Both the position numbers and the translations under genes were made by a program. Below the pieces are notes generated by a model. The model had not been told where the DNA came from. It saw nothing but the letters and a program-made list of their open reading frames with translations, and searched no databases. DNA of 64,000 bases from Pelodera strongyloides (lineage: Eukaryota; Nematoda; Chromadorea; Rhabditida; Rhabditidae). Positions 24,979 to 37,300 of this stretch are shown piece after piece. The stretch covers positions 186,001-250,000 of the forward strand of contig JAANDG010000072.1 in assembly GCA_036852015.1 (NCBI GenBank), in the 5' to 3' direction. Numbering within the stretch: the first letter of the stretch is position 1; the number at the start of each line of letters is the position of its first letter.

Positions 24979-27900
24979 TAAACTCCGCTGATACCATTGA
25001 TAGCAGGATTATTCTCACTTCAAAGACCTTTGCAACTGCTTTCTGGATGTTAAAACCTGATGGCCATTTTTTTTCAAGCTTGTTCGGCATAAGTGAATGC
25101 AGAGGTGTTCAGCACAAATGTTAAAATTATGGTGCTAGTAGAGAGGAAATCTGGCGCCTCCGTGAATATTATTGTTTGTAGAAAACTCTATGTACGCCTA
25201 CTGTGACTCAACATAAAACAAATACAGATCGTTTTATCGTTGAACCTAAAACTGTCGGATGATTTTTAGTAATGAAATACATTAGTCATTTTAATCATGC
25301 ATAAACGTTGACCTGCCAATGGCCTGATCCATGAGGGCGTGGAAAAAAAGAGTAATTGTCTATTGGTCATTCGACTTTGTTTTGTCCAAAAGCACAGGAT
25401 TTCTGCAACACGTCTCATCCTCTCACATCCTTAGAGTTTGATAGTATGCACTTTGTTTGGATTATTTATACCACAAGTGCACTAACTTCGTGGTTCTTTT
25501 TTTTAGCCTTTTAAGTAATAGCTTTTAATAACCCCATAATCAGGCGAATCATTTTAATTGTGTTTTGCAGCATGAAATTCTCTTTCTTTCACTAATTAGC
25601 ACAAAGTTGCAATTTTTACATCTCCAAAGCATCTCTCCAACGTTTCAAATTTCATGTAGCAAATGCTTCTTCTGAAAAAAAATTTTTCAACCAGCATACT
25701 GAAACTTGCGGAGATAAATCGGCTTCCCGAGAAAATTGGCCTCCGGGAAGTTTAAAAGCCATTAGTACCGGCTTCAGAAATGAACTGGACCCCTGTGATC
25801 CGTTTCTGCGGATTCGGTTGGTATAACCCGGTACTCCTTATATTTTTATCCTTTTATACTGAAATGGCACCCATATATATTCAAACGAAGCAGAGCACGA
25901 ATAATTAATAAATATTACAAAAGACCAAACTAGGAGTGCTGTCTTCTTGCCACAATATTAAAGAGCCTTTTAAAATTACATTACTATAACACTGGTAATG
26001 TATGAATGTACCAATACTTTCGTCATGACACCTAGCTTACGAGCTGACCTAGTTCCAAATTCACTTTTATTTTAAACCCACGTTTGCATAACATAATCCT
26101 ATGTTGAGCCGCTTCAAAATGACCACAGCTTATTGTTAGAAATATGTTTTCTACATTCTCTATACCTGACATCAACTTCTCCAGGATCACAAAACGTGTA
26201 CTTTGTATACGGTTTGTTTATGCCAGAAATGACCCAAAATCATACAAGGTCAATTTTTTTTCGAAATAACGCGAGTAAAAACTTAATAGGCAGGGAAAAT
26301 TCCTTTATAATTCACCGGGTGGCGCCTTGAAATTTATGCATTTCTTTCAATTCCTGGTTCTTCAAGGGCAGAACTGCAAAAAAGTGTAATCATAGGGCAC
26401 GTCACAGTTACATTGTCGATACAAGATGGCAACTTGCCAAGGGCATTTCAGCTTGGACTCTTCTCTGTACGCCATACTAGGTTAGAATGTCTGCTGCGGA
26501 TGGTATCAGTTGAAAAAAGGGGGGAATAAAGTCTGCCAGAGGAGAGAGTGAAGGGTCGTATTGGAGGCAACTAGAAAGAGAGAACGCAGGCTGACCATAG
26601 GGATAACAGACCATAGAAAAGACACAAGGACACCCCTCGCTCTCTACACCGCACTACCACATAGCACACGCTAGTGATGTAACCCTTTTAGCTTTAAATG
26701 CAAAACACGTGCTGGAGTTTCAAGCACGCTTCTCTTGAAATTTTTACGAACATGCATGCATGAATGGTTTGCTTTCTTTTTTATCTACTATACAGTGATA
26801 TTCAAAACACCAAACGTCAATTGACAATATGTGCGATCTTTGAATTCAAACCAATGGGCAATTGCACTAGCAAATTGCTCTCAAGTTCTCTTCGTCTCCA
26901 CCTTTATGCACTCCCTCGTTTGTCCTCAGCAACCCCCTCCCTCTCTCCCTCTCTGCAGTTGTAAAAAAACGGGCAATGCACTTTATCCGTTGTCCGTGGT
27001 TTCAATCGGTTTGGGTACCTTTATTTAAATAAATCATTTATTTGCTTTCTTCATAACAAAGAACTTTGCTCTAGTAAACTACACATCCCTCAAATGCAAG
27101 TTTTGCCCTCGTTTTCGCAACACACGTGGGAATTAGATTTTTGTATGCAATCTAATCATGCTCATTTCACATGACGATATAATAATACCATATAGTTTGA
27201 AAAAAAAACGTCGCAAAAAGGTTCATTCGTTCTCTATTCGCAACCGCAAACGGGGAAAATGAGAAATTATTTCACCGAAACCTTTTTGGATTCACGCCTT
27301 GAAACTGCAAAAATTACCGGTAACCTTGGCTTGCAGGTCAATTCAAGGATTTTTTTACACATTTAATTTTTTTTTATAACTTTTTCTTTAACATATGCAT
27401 CTAAACCAAATTTTTAATAATTTGCATGAAAAATGTTTTCACGCGCTTTTACCATATGTTACCAAAGCAATTCTTTTACCATATGTCTCTAACCATATTT
27501 ATACACAGTTTTTTTTGCATATGTATATGCACGATAACTACTGCTTTATTATGTTTTATTTATTATGTGTATTTTATAACACAAACTGCACGTTACATTG
27601 ATTTCTTTGATGGTCTTTGTGCGTAATAAATTTTTTTATAGCGATATGCGTAAACTAACTTACAATAAGTTGGTTTCATGAAGAGAACATCCTAGTTGTT
27701 TGAAACTCCTAAGTTTGACGACAGTGCTACATTGCCCTGTATAGATTAAAGCTACCGGAAATAACAATTAGGATTTTTATTTACATTTTTCTTTCCCCTA
27801 TTTTGATATGTTAACGTTTTTAGATAAGACTAAGGATTGTTTATTTATATTTCCACTTTCAAATTAATCATCGGTTAATCGTGTGCAAAAATATTTCTTT

Positions 27901-28644
27901 TTGAGTTTGGTACTTTGTTGTGTGAATCACCTATGACCAATTGGTATTTGTTTAATTTTTTTCCCCGAACGCAGCGGGGCACAGACAACGGCAGTGCTGC
28001 TGGTGTTCATTTTTATTTCAAATTTTACTTTCTCCATTTCATTGATCGGGTTTTGATTCCGTATTGCAATCTGTCAGAATTATTTGAATAGCACAAAACG
28101 CAAATCACTAACGGCGGATTGGCGAGCAGCCCATGTCTGTATTATTGTATTTAGATGAGTTGAATGTAGTATCAGTGTAGCATGACTTTATTATACGGTG
28201 TGTTTGTTTGAGCATAAAAGTAGTTTGAGCATAGCGGTCAATTTTGAAAACTACTTTATTAAGAAGAAGGGGAAAACGAGGGTGAGATCTCTCCTTTTAT
28301 GTTGATCAACAGATTTACATTTTTCTATGCTATCTGCAAGAAAGATTGTTTTCTTCTTTTGTTTTACACGACAAGACTTTACAAGCTAACTTTTCATTTT
28401 AAGAATACGAAATACAGTAACCTATGCTGCACTTGGTGTCACCATTAAATTCATTATGATCTCTTTATAAATTTATTCGTTGCCGTATTTTCGTATTATC
28501 AAACTGTTAGTTTTTGCAATTAAGTAAACTTAGACCATTAGACCATATACTTTTTTTCTATTGTTTTCTAATGATGCAGATGTTTGTCCATTTACCGAAT
28601 TCTTATATGGAACGTTGCTTTTCCAGTAAACTCAACTCATTTAT

Positions 28645-28655
28645 TCACTTCAGTG
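28645..28655 (+). promoter_or_regulatory. Probable spliced-leader acceptor of the ceramide synthase gene
   Basis: A pyrimidine-containing CACTTCAG ends at 28653, two bases before the ATG at 28656. This is the expected arrangement for trans-splicing. Confidence 0.55.
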
Positions 28656-31600
28656 ATGGGCTTTTGGGACCCGACGTTTTGGTTGCCCAGAAATGTCTCA
28701 TGGGAGAGTATAAAGAGCACGGACACTTTGAAATTTCCAGATGTCCACGATTTTCAGAATACAATCTACATTGGTGCTGTGCTCGTGGTAAGACCTTTGT
28801 TCGTACGCATATCACAGTCATCGTTTCCCTATTTCCTTGATATTTTCGCGTTTGGTTTGTATGCTCGGCTTGTTCTAACTGGGAAGGAATTTAGTACAGA
28901 GGTATGAAATGCAGTCCTGTACACAAACTACAAATTACAAACTACGTATGAAATGCACCTCCTGTACACAAACTACAAATTACATTGCCTAAAAAGAGAT
29001 AATTTTTATGCGATTTCCGCTAAATGTGCTACTGTAGACTTCCATTTCAGATTCTCAGGGTTTTTATGGAATCTCTTATTTTCGTACCAATCGGGTGCAT
29101 TTTTGGCTGGATAAAGGAACCGATGTTGACGAGAATGATGACGCACTTAACCGGAGGTTTCTTGGGCAAATCTCGATTCAAGAAGGCTTCTGAAAGTGCA
29201 TGGAGATGTACATTCTTTGTGTGTGCATGGCTCTCAGGGTTAGTTGTGACCGTTATTTTGCAACCGCCCGTTTGTTCGCTTAACTTTAGACTCGTTAGTC
29301 ATGGAATATGTTATTTACAGAAGAAAATGAAACTCGTAAATAATGCAGAGAAAATAGCAGGGATGCGCACCTTCAATAGAAATGCATTGTCTTCTGTGCA
29401 ATGTTTGCAAATTTAGTCTCCTCGTGGAATGTTTGTAGTTTGATATAGTTGTAAATGCACAGTCCATCAAAATGGGTGTCCTCCTTTTGTGCCGAAACTG
29501 CAACCATTAACTGCTGCTAAGACCGCATGCCGTGAATACAATCTGAGCTGCTCATTACCAGAAGGGTTTAGATATACGCTCGACTTCAAAACCTGTACTT
29601 TGTTAATTTATGAAGTAAGCGATTGCGGTGGCGCCCATGATAGTTGTCGTCTAAATAAATACTTTATTGCATTAAAAAGGCAACAATAAGGCAAGATGTC
29701 ATTTGCTTTAACTCAGTCAATGCAGGAAAAAGAAAAGTATCTTCGAAATTGCGACTTGCCACTAAAACGGTTTTATTTACAGATTCTGGGTGTTGAGAAA
29801 CGAACCTCAATTTTATGACGTGAGTGAGTGCTGGAGGAACTGGCCTAATCATGCAATCAGTACTCCAGTCTATTGGTATTACATGATTGAGGGAGGATTC
29901 TACTGGGCGCTGTTCTTTTGGTGAGTGGGAACATTGAATATTTATTGTATAGAAGACGCGTGAAGATCATGTACACCGAGTCACATGACCTTCACGAATC
30001 TTCTTTCATATTTCACTATTCTTCGCGAGATTCTCTCATATAACACTGTTCTGGCCAAGATTTAGAGCTCTATTTTGTCTCGAGCTGTTCCTGCATGTTT
30101 TTTTTTTTGCCTTGTTCGTTGTCAGAGTATTTCGTACCAGTGTACTTATAACCACCTCCTGAGTTTCGCCAGTCGGTTTTACAATCTGGCATGTTCTCTG
30201 ATAGAGTTAGTACCACCACGTTAGTTTCCGTGGTGTTTCCGTAGTGTAGACTATCATATAAATAAAACCAGGCCAACAGACCCATTTTTTATTTAGCACA
30301 GCACTAGTCGACGTGCGTCGTCATGATTTCCTCCAAATGATGTTGCATCATGGTGTCACACTCGGGTTGCTATTTATCAGCTGGAGCATGAACATGGTTA
30401 GAGTGGGAACACTAATTCTATTCAGTCACGATGCTGCCGATATATTCATGTAAGTTGATCTTATTCATGTGGATGTATGACTAGGATAATCGTATGCTGT
30501 AGACGTAGACACTGTGCAGCTTATGACGAGAGAAGATTTTTGGAAATGTATTCGGAGCGCCCCTTTTTGCTCTTGAAACCATTTGACCTTCTGCTTGTTT
30601 TTATTAAATTATCACGCAGTTGTATGTGTATCGTTAGATGAAAATGCAATTAGCCGCCTGGGTTACTGTAATATGGATTTGGCCTACGGGAACAGTCTGC
30701 AGTTGTATCACGCAGTTGTATGTGTATCGTTAGATGAAAATGCAGTTAGCTGCCTGGGTTACTGTAGTATGGATTTGGTCTACGGACACAGTCTGCACAG
30801 TATCACGCAGTTGTATGTGTAGCGTTAGATGAAAATACAATTAGCTTCCTGGGTTACTGTAGTATGGATTTGGTCTACGGGCACAGTCTGCACAGTATCA
30901 CGCAGTTGTATGTGTATCGTTAGATGAAAATACAATTAGCTGTCTGGGTTACTGTAATATGGATTTGGCCTACGGGAACAGTCTGCACAGTACCAAGCAA
31001 TTGTATGTGTATCGTTAGATGAAAATACAATTAGCTGCCTGGGTTACTGTAATATGTTTTTTCCTTCGGGCACAGTCTGCACAGTATTTTTGGTAATGTT
31101 CCCCATTGCCATGCCAAACCAACAAAAGCGCTATTGTTGATCGTACCCTTATGTCAAAGCCATATACCATACAGCGAAGGATATTATACGGTGCGTAGTG
31201 GAATACAAATTGTCAGTTTAACGAGTAACAAACACTGTATTCAAGATATTGTTTTTTTTCAGTGAGCTGGCCAAATTGTTCCGGTATGCCAAGTGGGATG
31301 GGGCCCTGACCGCATGTTTTGTGATCCTAATGATTATATGGTCATTGACTCGCCTCGTTTACTTCCCGCTCTGGATATTACACAGCATCATTGTCGACGC
31401 TCCCAGCTTTATTCAGGTGAGAATACTTTTCTCTATTCCAGCAGACAATTATTTAGAATAAGACGAATTGCGAAAAGATTTATTGAGGTCCTATGCCGTG
31501 TTTTCTAATGGTGTTGTTATTTGTCTATGTACATAAAATGATTCGCATAGTTACATCTTTGAATGCTTTACAGGCCGACTACTCATGGTGGAATCTGGCA

Positions 31601-32003
31601 CAACGGCCAATTGTGCCGCGTGTTTTGATGATCATGCTTTGCACACTTCTCGTGCTCCATATTTTCTGGACGTCGCTTCTTGTCAAAGGTTTGCACGTGT
31701 GCCTACACATTTTGCACTCCATTTCCGTGCCGTAGGCTTTGCAACCGTGTAGCCAGTGATTGTGTTCACATCGAAACATACGTACGTAGATTTGTTTCTG
31801 TGAGTGCAACTGACAGGAGAAAACGTTGCTCAACCATGCGATCATAGCCTTCTACGGTACTGTCGAAGTTCTCATTTTGCATGAATTAATTATTTCTCGT
31901 TTTAGTTGCGATTCAAGCGCAGTCAAAGACTGGACAAATTGACGATATTCGTGAGGACGACTCGGATGAGGACTCCGATCAAGATGTTAAGAAGAAAAAT
32001 TAG
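28656..32003 (+). CDS. Ceramide synthase (LAG1/HYL-type TLC-domain protein)
   Basis: Seven phase-matched exons give 325 aa: 28656-28787, 29051-29238, 29783-29920, 30297-30449, 31263-31416, 31574-31688, 31906-32003 (TAG). The protein joins a sphingoid base to fatty acyl-CoA in the ER membrane. It starts MGFWDPTFWLPRNVSW, as HYL-type proteins do, then has several membrane segments. The Lag1 motif is intact across exons 4 and 5: LQMMLHHGVTLGLLFISW (paired catalytic His), NMVRVGTLILFSHDAAD, then ELAKLFRYAKW. The tail is acidic (IREDDSDEDSDQD, likely CK2 sites) and ends KKKN, which fits a KKXX ER-retrieval signal. No homeobox-like domain is present, as expected for nematode and fungal forms. Which of the nematode HYL/LAGR paralogues it matches cannot be decided by eye. 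Confidence 0.93.
28902..28983 (+). repeat. Two-copy 44-bp tandem repeat in intron 1 of ceramide synthase
   Basis: GTATGAAATGC...CTGTACACAAACTACAAATTAC occurs at 28902 and again at 28946 with small differences. Confidence 0.85.
30611..31086 (+). repeat. 95-bp minisatellite, five copies, in a ceramide synthase intron
   Basis: Units begin ATCACGCAGTTGTATGTGTA at 30611, 30707, 30802, 30897 and 30992 (spacings 96, 95, 95, 95). Each contains CGTTAGATGAAAAT, CTGGGTTACTGTA and ACAGTCTGCA. Copies differ at scattered bases, and the last is most diverged. The intron (30450-31262) separates the exon carrying the Lag1 motif from the next exon. Confidence 0.95.
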
Positions 32004-33458
32004 ATCCATTCTATCCTTATATCAGAAAGCAGCCTTTTGCTGTATCAAATCCCTCTAGCACCTCAATTATGTCTACGTTTAGAGCGCATCATTTTATCAA
32101 GCATGTGATTGTAATACGTGTCTTATAAATTCTTTCCAACTACTCTTAGAGAATGCTTGCCTTCAAATTGTTAATTTTTTTAGTTGTTTTTCTTCTTCTT
32201 TTTTAAATCTCAAATGAACATTTCGAAAACGAAAGCCACTTCCGGGTATTTTAGACGACCGAAGCGTTAAGTAATTTTTATTACTTTAGTAATTTGTTAA
32301 TGTTTAGTTGGGTGGACAGAACAATCTGTCTGACTGATTGATGCAAATTTTTCCATCACATCTCAAGTTTTATTCCAGAATATTACCTTTTCCTCGTTTT
32401 TCTTCTTTTTTTCTATATAATAAGCAGTTGCATGCATTAGATTAATAAATTCGCATTTTTTGTATTTTAATTTTTGCAAATGGAGTTTTCGCGATTTCCA
32501 TTGATTACTGAACCCAAAAAAATCGATTTAGTACGTAAGGTCTCCGATTGTACAAGCTTTTTTGTACTGATGTTTATATATTTGAAAGAATGTAAAATAA
32601 AGACTTCTATCAAATTATCGACTCTGGCGAATGCAAGCTAATTGTAAGACAACTTTTCTGATGCCTGTGTGTGTTTCTCTCTTTTCATGGAATTTACATT
32701 TGATACTGTTTTTTCTAAATAAAGAGTTTATGTATAATATGAAAGAATTCTTTGAATGGTCGGGCTCGCCAGAAAACGCCACATAGTTCTTTCTTGGATT
32801 GTTAAAATATCCTTATTAATAGTGCTTCCCGGAAGCGCATTAGTATAAGACATCACTAGGAAGAAGCGTTTAGCTACGTTGTCCTGAGTTCGAATGTTTA
32901 TGCTCAGTTCTTCGTGTTGGCGGAAATCCCGAAACATTTTCGCAACTTTTCGGTGTCTCCCGTCATGCAGGCCACCTTATATTGGTATTGAATACGTGCC
33001 CACCGCAACCGCAAACGTTGCCGGAAATCATTTGGTTTCTTGTTGCTCCCAGAGTTTCAGTCCAGAGAGTAGCTTGTCTTTTGTACGTAACTGCTGTATA
33101 TTGCAATTATGACAACCATATAACATTGCTCCCTCTATTTGGTAACAAAAAAAATCAACTATTTATTAACTAGTCACCGGACGGACATGCCAACTACAGT
33201 AATAGAGATAAAATACACTTTGCATTCAAGCCTAAATTCGAACCTATGATGGAAAAATAAACACACTTCTAAAAGCACATAATTTGGTAAAGAAGGATAG
33301 AAAGGATGGGTCATTTTCTATAACAAGTACACGTAAAAAATGAGATGGAAATTCACACACTGATATATTAAAAAAGGATTACATCAAGCTGTAAACGATC
33401 ACAACCAGTTCGATGAAGCATTGTCTTTGATCCCAATTCCTACATGCGCTAATTATTC
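32004..33458. other. 3' flank of ceramide synthase and intergenic DNA
   Basis: Contains several AATAAA candidates (for example 32444-32449 and 32596-32601) and T-rich DNA. No gene is recognised on either strand. Confidence 0.55.
32596..32601 (+). terminator. Candidate poly(A) signal AATAAA of ceramide synthase
   Basis: AATAAA about 590 bases after the stop codon; an earlier AATAAA at 32444 is an alternative. Confidence 0.4.
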
Positions 33459-33475
33459 AGACGAATATATAAAAA

Positions 33476-33886
33476 ATGGCATCGCCGAAATTGCCTATAA
33501 GCAACAATCTAACACGCCCTATCTCTAAAACAAAGCTGCGCAAAAGACGTTATCATGTAGCTCCTGTAAAGTGTAATAGGGTACATGCGTTGGATAAAAG
33601 CTCTATTACTTACAAGCTCACACTAATGTACAAAATTAAACGACTAAGGTCTCAAATAGAAATCTATAAAAAAAGATCAAGACTATTAACGTTTCATCAC
33701 TTGATTAACACAGGTAGTAATCGATATCAGCTGATAATCGTAGGTCACCGAGAAGAAATTAATAGAGAGAGAAAAAAAATGGTAAAAAAAATACACAGAT
33801 CGAATAAGCTCATTCAAATGTTTGGTGAATATTTTCTCCTACGCTCCTTCAATTTGCATACAGAGTCCAAGCATACAGACAGTTAG
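33476..33886 (+). CDS. Possible small basic single-exon protein (136 aa), unknown
   Basis: An uninterrupted frame runs from ATG 33476 to TAG 33884-33886. TTATTCAG ends 16 bases upstream of the ATG and could be a trans-splice acceptor, the ATG context is AAAAATGG, and an AATAAA follows near 34002. The product is strongly basic, with many Lys/Arg and a helical-looking centre (KIKRLRSQIEIYKKRSRLL). I recognise no family. It could equally be a chance frame in A-rich DNA, where Lys codons are common and stops fewer. It is convergent with the SLC10 gene. Confidence 0.3.
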   Translation: MASPKLPISNNLTRPISKTKLRKRRYHVAPVKCNRVHALDKSSITYKLTLMYKIKRLRSQIEIYKKRSRLLTFHHLINTGSNRYQLIIVGHREEINRERKKMVKKIHRSNKLIQMFGEYFLLRSFNLHTESKHTDS

Positions 33887-34375
33887 GTAACTGCTATGTA
33901 TGCCACAGTGGGCACTAGAAGGAAACAACACTAGTATGGGGTAGAAGATAACGTATGAGATAGAAGTTTAGTATGGGCCGTTTGTCCAAGTACATTTAGC
34001 AATAAAGAACCCTTGGGAGAAAGAATGTAGAGGTAATGTAGCTGTGTGGCTCATGAGAAACCAGAGTTCGGGTAGCGGTGGCTCAGGCCATTTGACTGAG
34101 TGAACTGCTGGATTCAGCAAGGTGTTTCTTTTCGCCATCCTCAGTAGACAGCCGACGTGCGGCATTCTCTACAAGTGGACGAAGGGGGCACTTGGCTTCG
34201 ATACCCTACAAACAGGCTCATTATTAACAGATGATTAAATACAGTAATACCGCACAGTTCACAATCTTAAAACACAAGCACAACTACAAAATAGAAAGAT
34301 CCGAAAGCGGTAGAAGAGTGTAATTCCAGACGCCGTCAGAATAATAATAGTAATAATAAATGTGCAATATTGAAG
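33887..34375. other. Short spacer between the basic ORF and the SLC10 stop codon
   Basis: Likely the 3' UTR of the minus-strand SLC10 gene. No further feature is supported. Confidence 0.4.
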
Positions 34376-37300
34376 CTACAACACGACAACTATGACACAT
34401 ACTTCCGTGCTTTCACCAACTGCGGCATCGATTTGCTCTTCTGCCTGTTTTGGCGCAGGCTGCTAAGATATTGTACACGGTCATGGGCTTTTTAAGGGGT
34501 AAGTAAATGCCCTCAACAACTACACTAAATTCTAGAATTAGAACAGGGTTCTATTCACGCTCACCTCCACTGCGTTCGCCTCACGGCGTTTTCTCCAGCG
34601 CGTCACGATCAGATGGACTGCTGCGCCGAGAAGGAGCGGGCCTGGTGTGAAACATGCGACTATCACAGGCATCAAGGCGCTGATGTCAGCATCCGGCTCG
34701 GGGAATGACCACTATAACAGGTATTACATAAGTAAAATGTCATTATTGGCCATTAGCGTAAGTTCCACAAAACAATGTTGTAAAAACAAACCTTAAGCAT
34801 CAGAATGGCGATACCAGTGTTCTGGATACCAGTCTCAATAGCGATCGCAGTAACATCGGGCGGCGACCTTTTAGAGAGAAGCGCTGCAAAACATCCACAC
34901 GCAAATCCACACCACGGAAGCAGCAGTCCTCCCAGAAGGGCGCGTCCAGTCATCAGATGCCACATATACGTGTTGGCCAGACAACCGAACACAACGACGA
35001 AGATCAACACAAAAATGATGAATGGTCGCATAATCTAAAACAAACTTTTTAGATTACATTATACACAAAATTTTTGTTTTTGCAACTGAACTCACGATAG
35101 AAAACACTATGAATGTATCTAATTGTACTAGCTAACAGTAATGCCTTTATGGCTGAAAAAAGGTATAGAATTGAGCTTTCAGAATTATTAACCTTTCGCA
35201 ACTTCGCAGCCACGTTGGGCTTATACTTGGCAATTGCAACTCCAATAAGCAGAGGGATAACAAGGGATGCCAGTGAGGAGAGGATCTTGCTATAAGGGAC
35301 TCGGAGGCGAGAAGAGGCAAATCCTCCCTGGAGGAATTCATGTCCGAGCACCATCATCCATAGAGGGATCATCACTAAACAGAACATTTATCAATGCGCC
35401 TAAAACATTTATGAAAACAAGTTGCTTAAACATCTTCCATTAGTCATTACTGTTATGGAGTTACAGTATCATTGCATTCAATCGACCCAACAATACAATA
35501 CGTACCACAACTGGCCACAGTGCTTAGGAAGGTCATAGTCACGGAGAGGTTAACGTTTCCTCCAAGAAGAACAGTCCAGAAGTTGCTCGCCCCACCGCCA
35601 GGTGCACATCCGGTCACGAATAAACCGAGTGCAAACGAGTGCATACCCGATTGGGCAAAGAGCACAGTTCCAATGTAGTAAGCCAGCTGAAAACAAATGT
35701 TTTTTTTAAACGCACAAGAAATTTGACACAGAAACGAAAAGCGAAGGTAACAACATGACAAACGACAACTTACCAGTGGCATTGCCACAAACTGTGTGCA
35801 GAATCCAATGAGTGGTGCAATAGGACGGCGAACGGTTTCCAAGACGATGTTGAGGTTTAGCTAGAAGTAGATTGTTAACAGATGTTCAAAAAAAGGTACT
35901 AGTATAAAAGGCAAAGAAAGGTAGCAGGTATTAACGCAAAGAAGTAAGCGAACGAGCGTTGACTATCGAACATCAACATTTTTTGGCGTTCTAATCGCGT
36001 TGTAGTAGTTAGTCGAGTTAAATTTAAAATGGAGAATATATAGTTTCTGAAAGGTCACTTTAAAATATATTCACCTCGCATCCCATCATCACATTGGCGA
36101 GCGAGATGATAACAATAAGCGTGCTGACAAAAACTTTGGTCAGCCAGACCGAGTCGGCACTTCGCTTCACCCAAATGTCAAGCGTTACATGGCTGCTTGG
36201 AGATTCCTGAACAAAACATAAATTTAATTCCCATGCAAATTCAGACGTACTCGATCACGACTCGGGTTTAAGAATATCGATCCCACCTGGTAATACAATG
36301 TAGAGGGTCCATCCGTCCAATTGGCATCCACAAATCTGGCGCGAACTCCACTCTTGCCAAGGAAGTTACCGCAAATCGTGAAGGTTCTCTGTGATACAAA
36401 TAAATGATTTCACGCTGATTTCTGATAAACATGTGCTCGTTTTCTACGGTTGGCGAACCATATATTGTCGCATTGGATCAGCCAGATGTTGTGTTAAAGT
36501 TCAGTTTCGTAACATTCACAAGAAGACATCAAGGGTTGAAGTACCTACCTTGTTTGTATAATACAGCGTATCGTTGGAAAGGAGGAGGGCATCCTTCTTC
36601 ACAGGTTCAAAATCCGAAACAGACACAATGTCTTTGTCGAGAGATCTGAAACAAAATCGCACAATTCTTATTCGTATTTATTAATCACTCTACAGTATAC
36701 TAACATAATTAATCACGGAATTAACAAAATTTCACAACAAGATTAGCCCGTCCCTAAATAAATGAGCAGTAGCTAGCAGCTACGTATTTCAATAGAAGGA
36801 ACTAACTCTAATGCAATCTTCCAATCGCCAGTGCTACTCAGATCGTGGTACTCGTGGACGGGCACATTGACGGTGACTTCGACCGAACGGTTCTTTTGCT
36901 CGGTGAGGTCATGCACGATGGGAGGTTCGAACGACACCACTGCCGACTCAGCGGCCGTGAGCAACTGAAAACACTTTCACAGTTACATGTGATAAGACTA
37001 ATAAAGATCCCGGCAAAAATGCACAGAATTTTTGCTATTCTTTTTAGAGTCCCTGGAAAAAGATGTATGTTATATGTATAATTGGCAAAAAAACCGCCGG
37101 AGAAAACATCCTCAGTTTTCACACCTTATAGACCGATTTTTATGTACAGTGTATGTATAGACCATAATTGAACCAGCAAGTTCCAACCTGTAAGAGAAAT
37201 TTAAGACAAAGAAGAAGCGGACAACCGGAACGGGCCTTCATTTGTCGCCTCTGCGGGGCCCAAGGAACTCTGAAAAAATATTCAAATCAGACCAGACATA

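Larger units (their letters stand above)
21067..28644. other. Gene-poor 7.6 kb between K+ channel and ceramide synthase
   Basis: After the channel poly(A) signal I find no open frame with recognisable family motifs or phase-matched splicing. The only structured sequence is foldback element C (24487-24978). The rest is AT-rich with frequent T and A runs. Confidence 0.6.

Noticed and set aside
28788..28907. In-frame extension of the first ceramide synthase exon
   Set aside because: Splicing at 28787 restores the conserved VLVILRVFMES join; the extension ends in a stop and lacks family resemblance.
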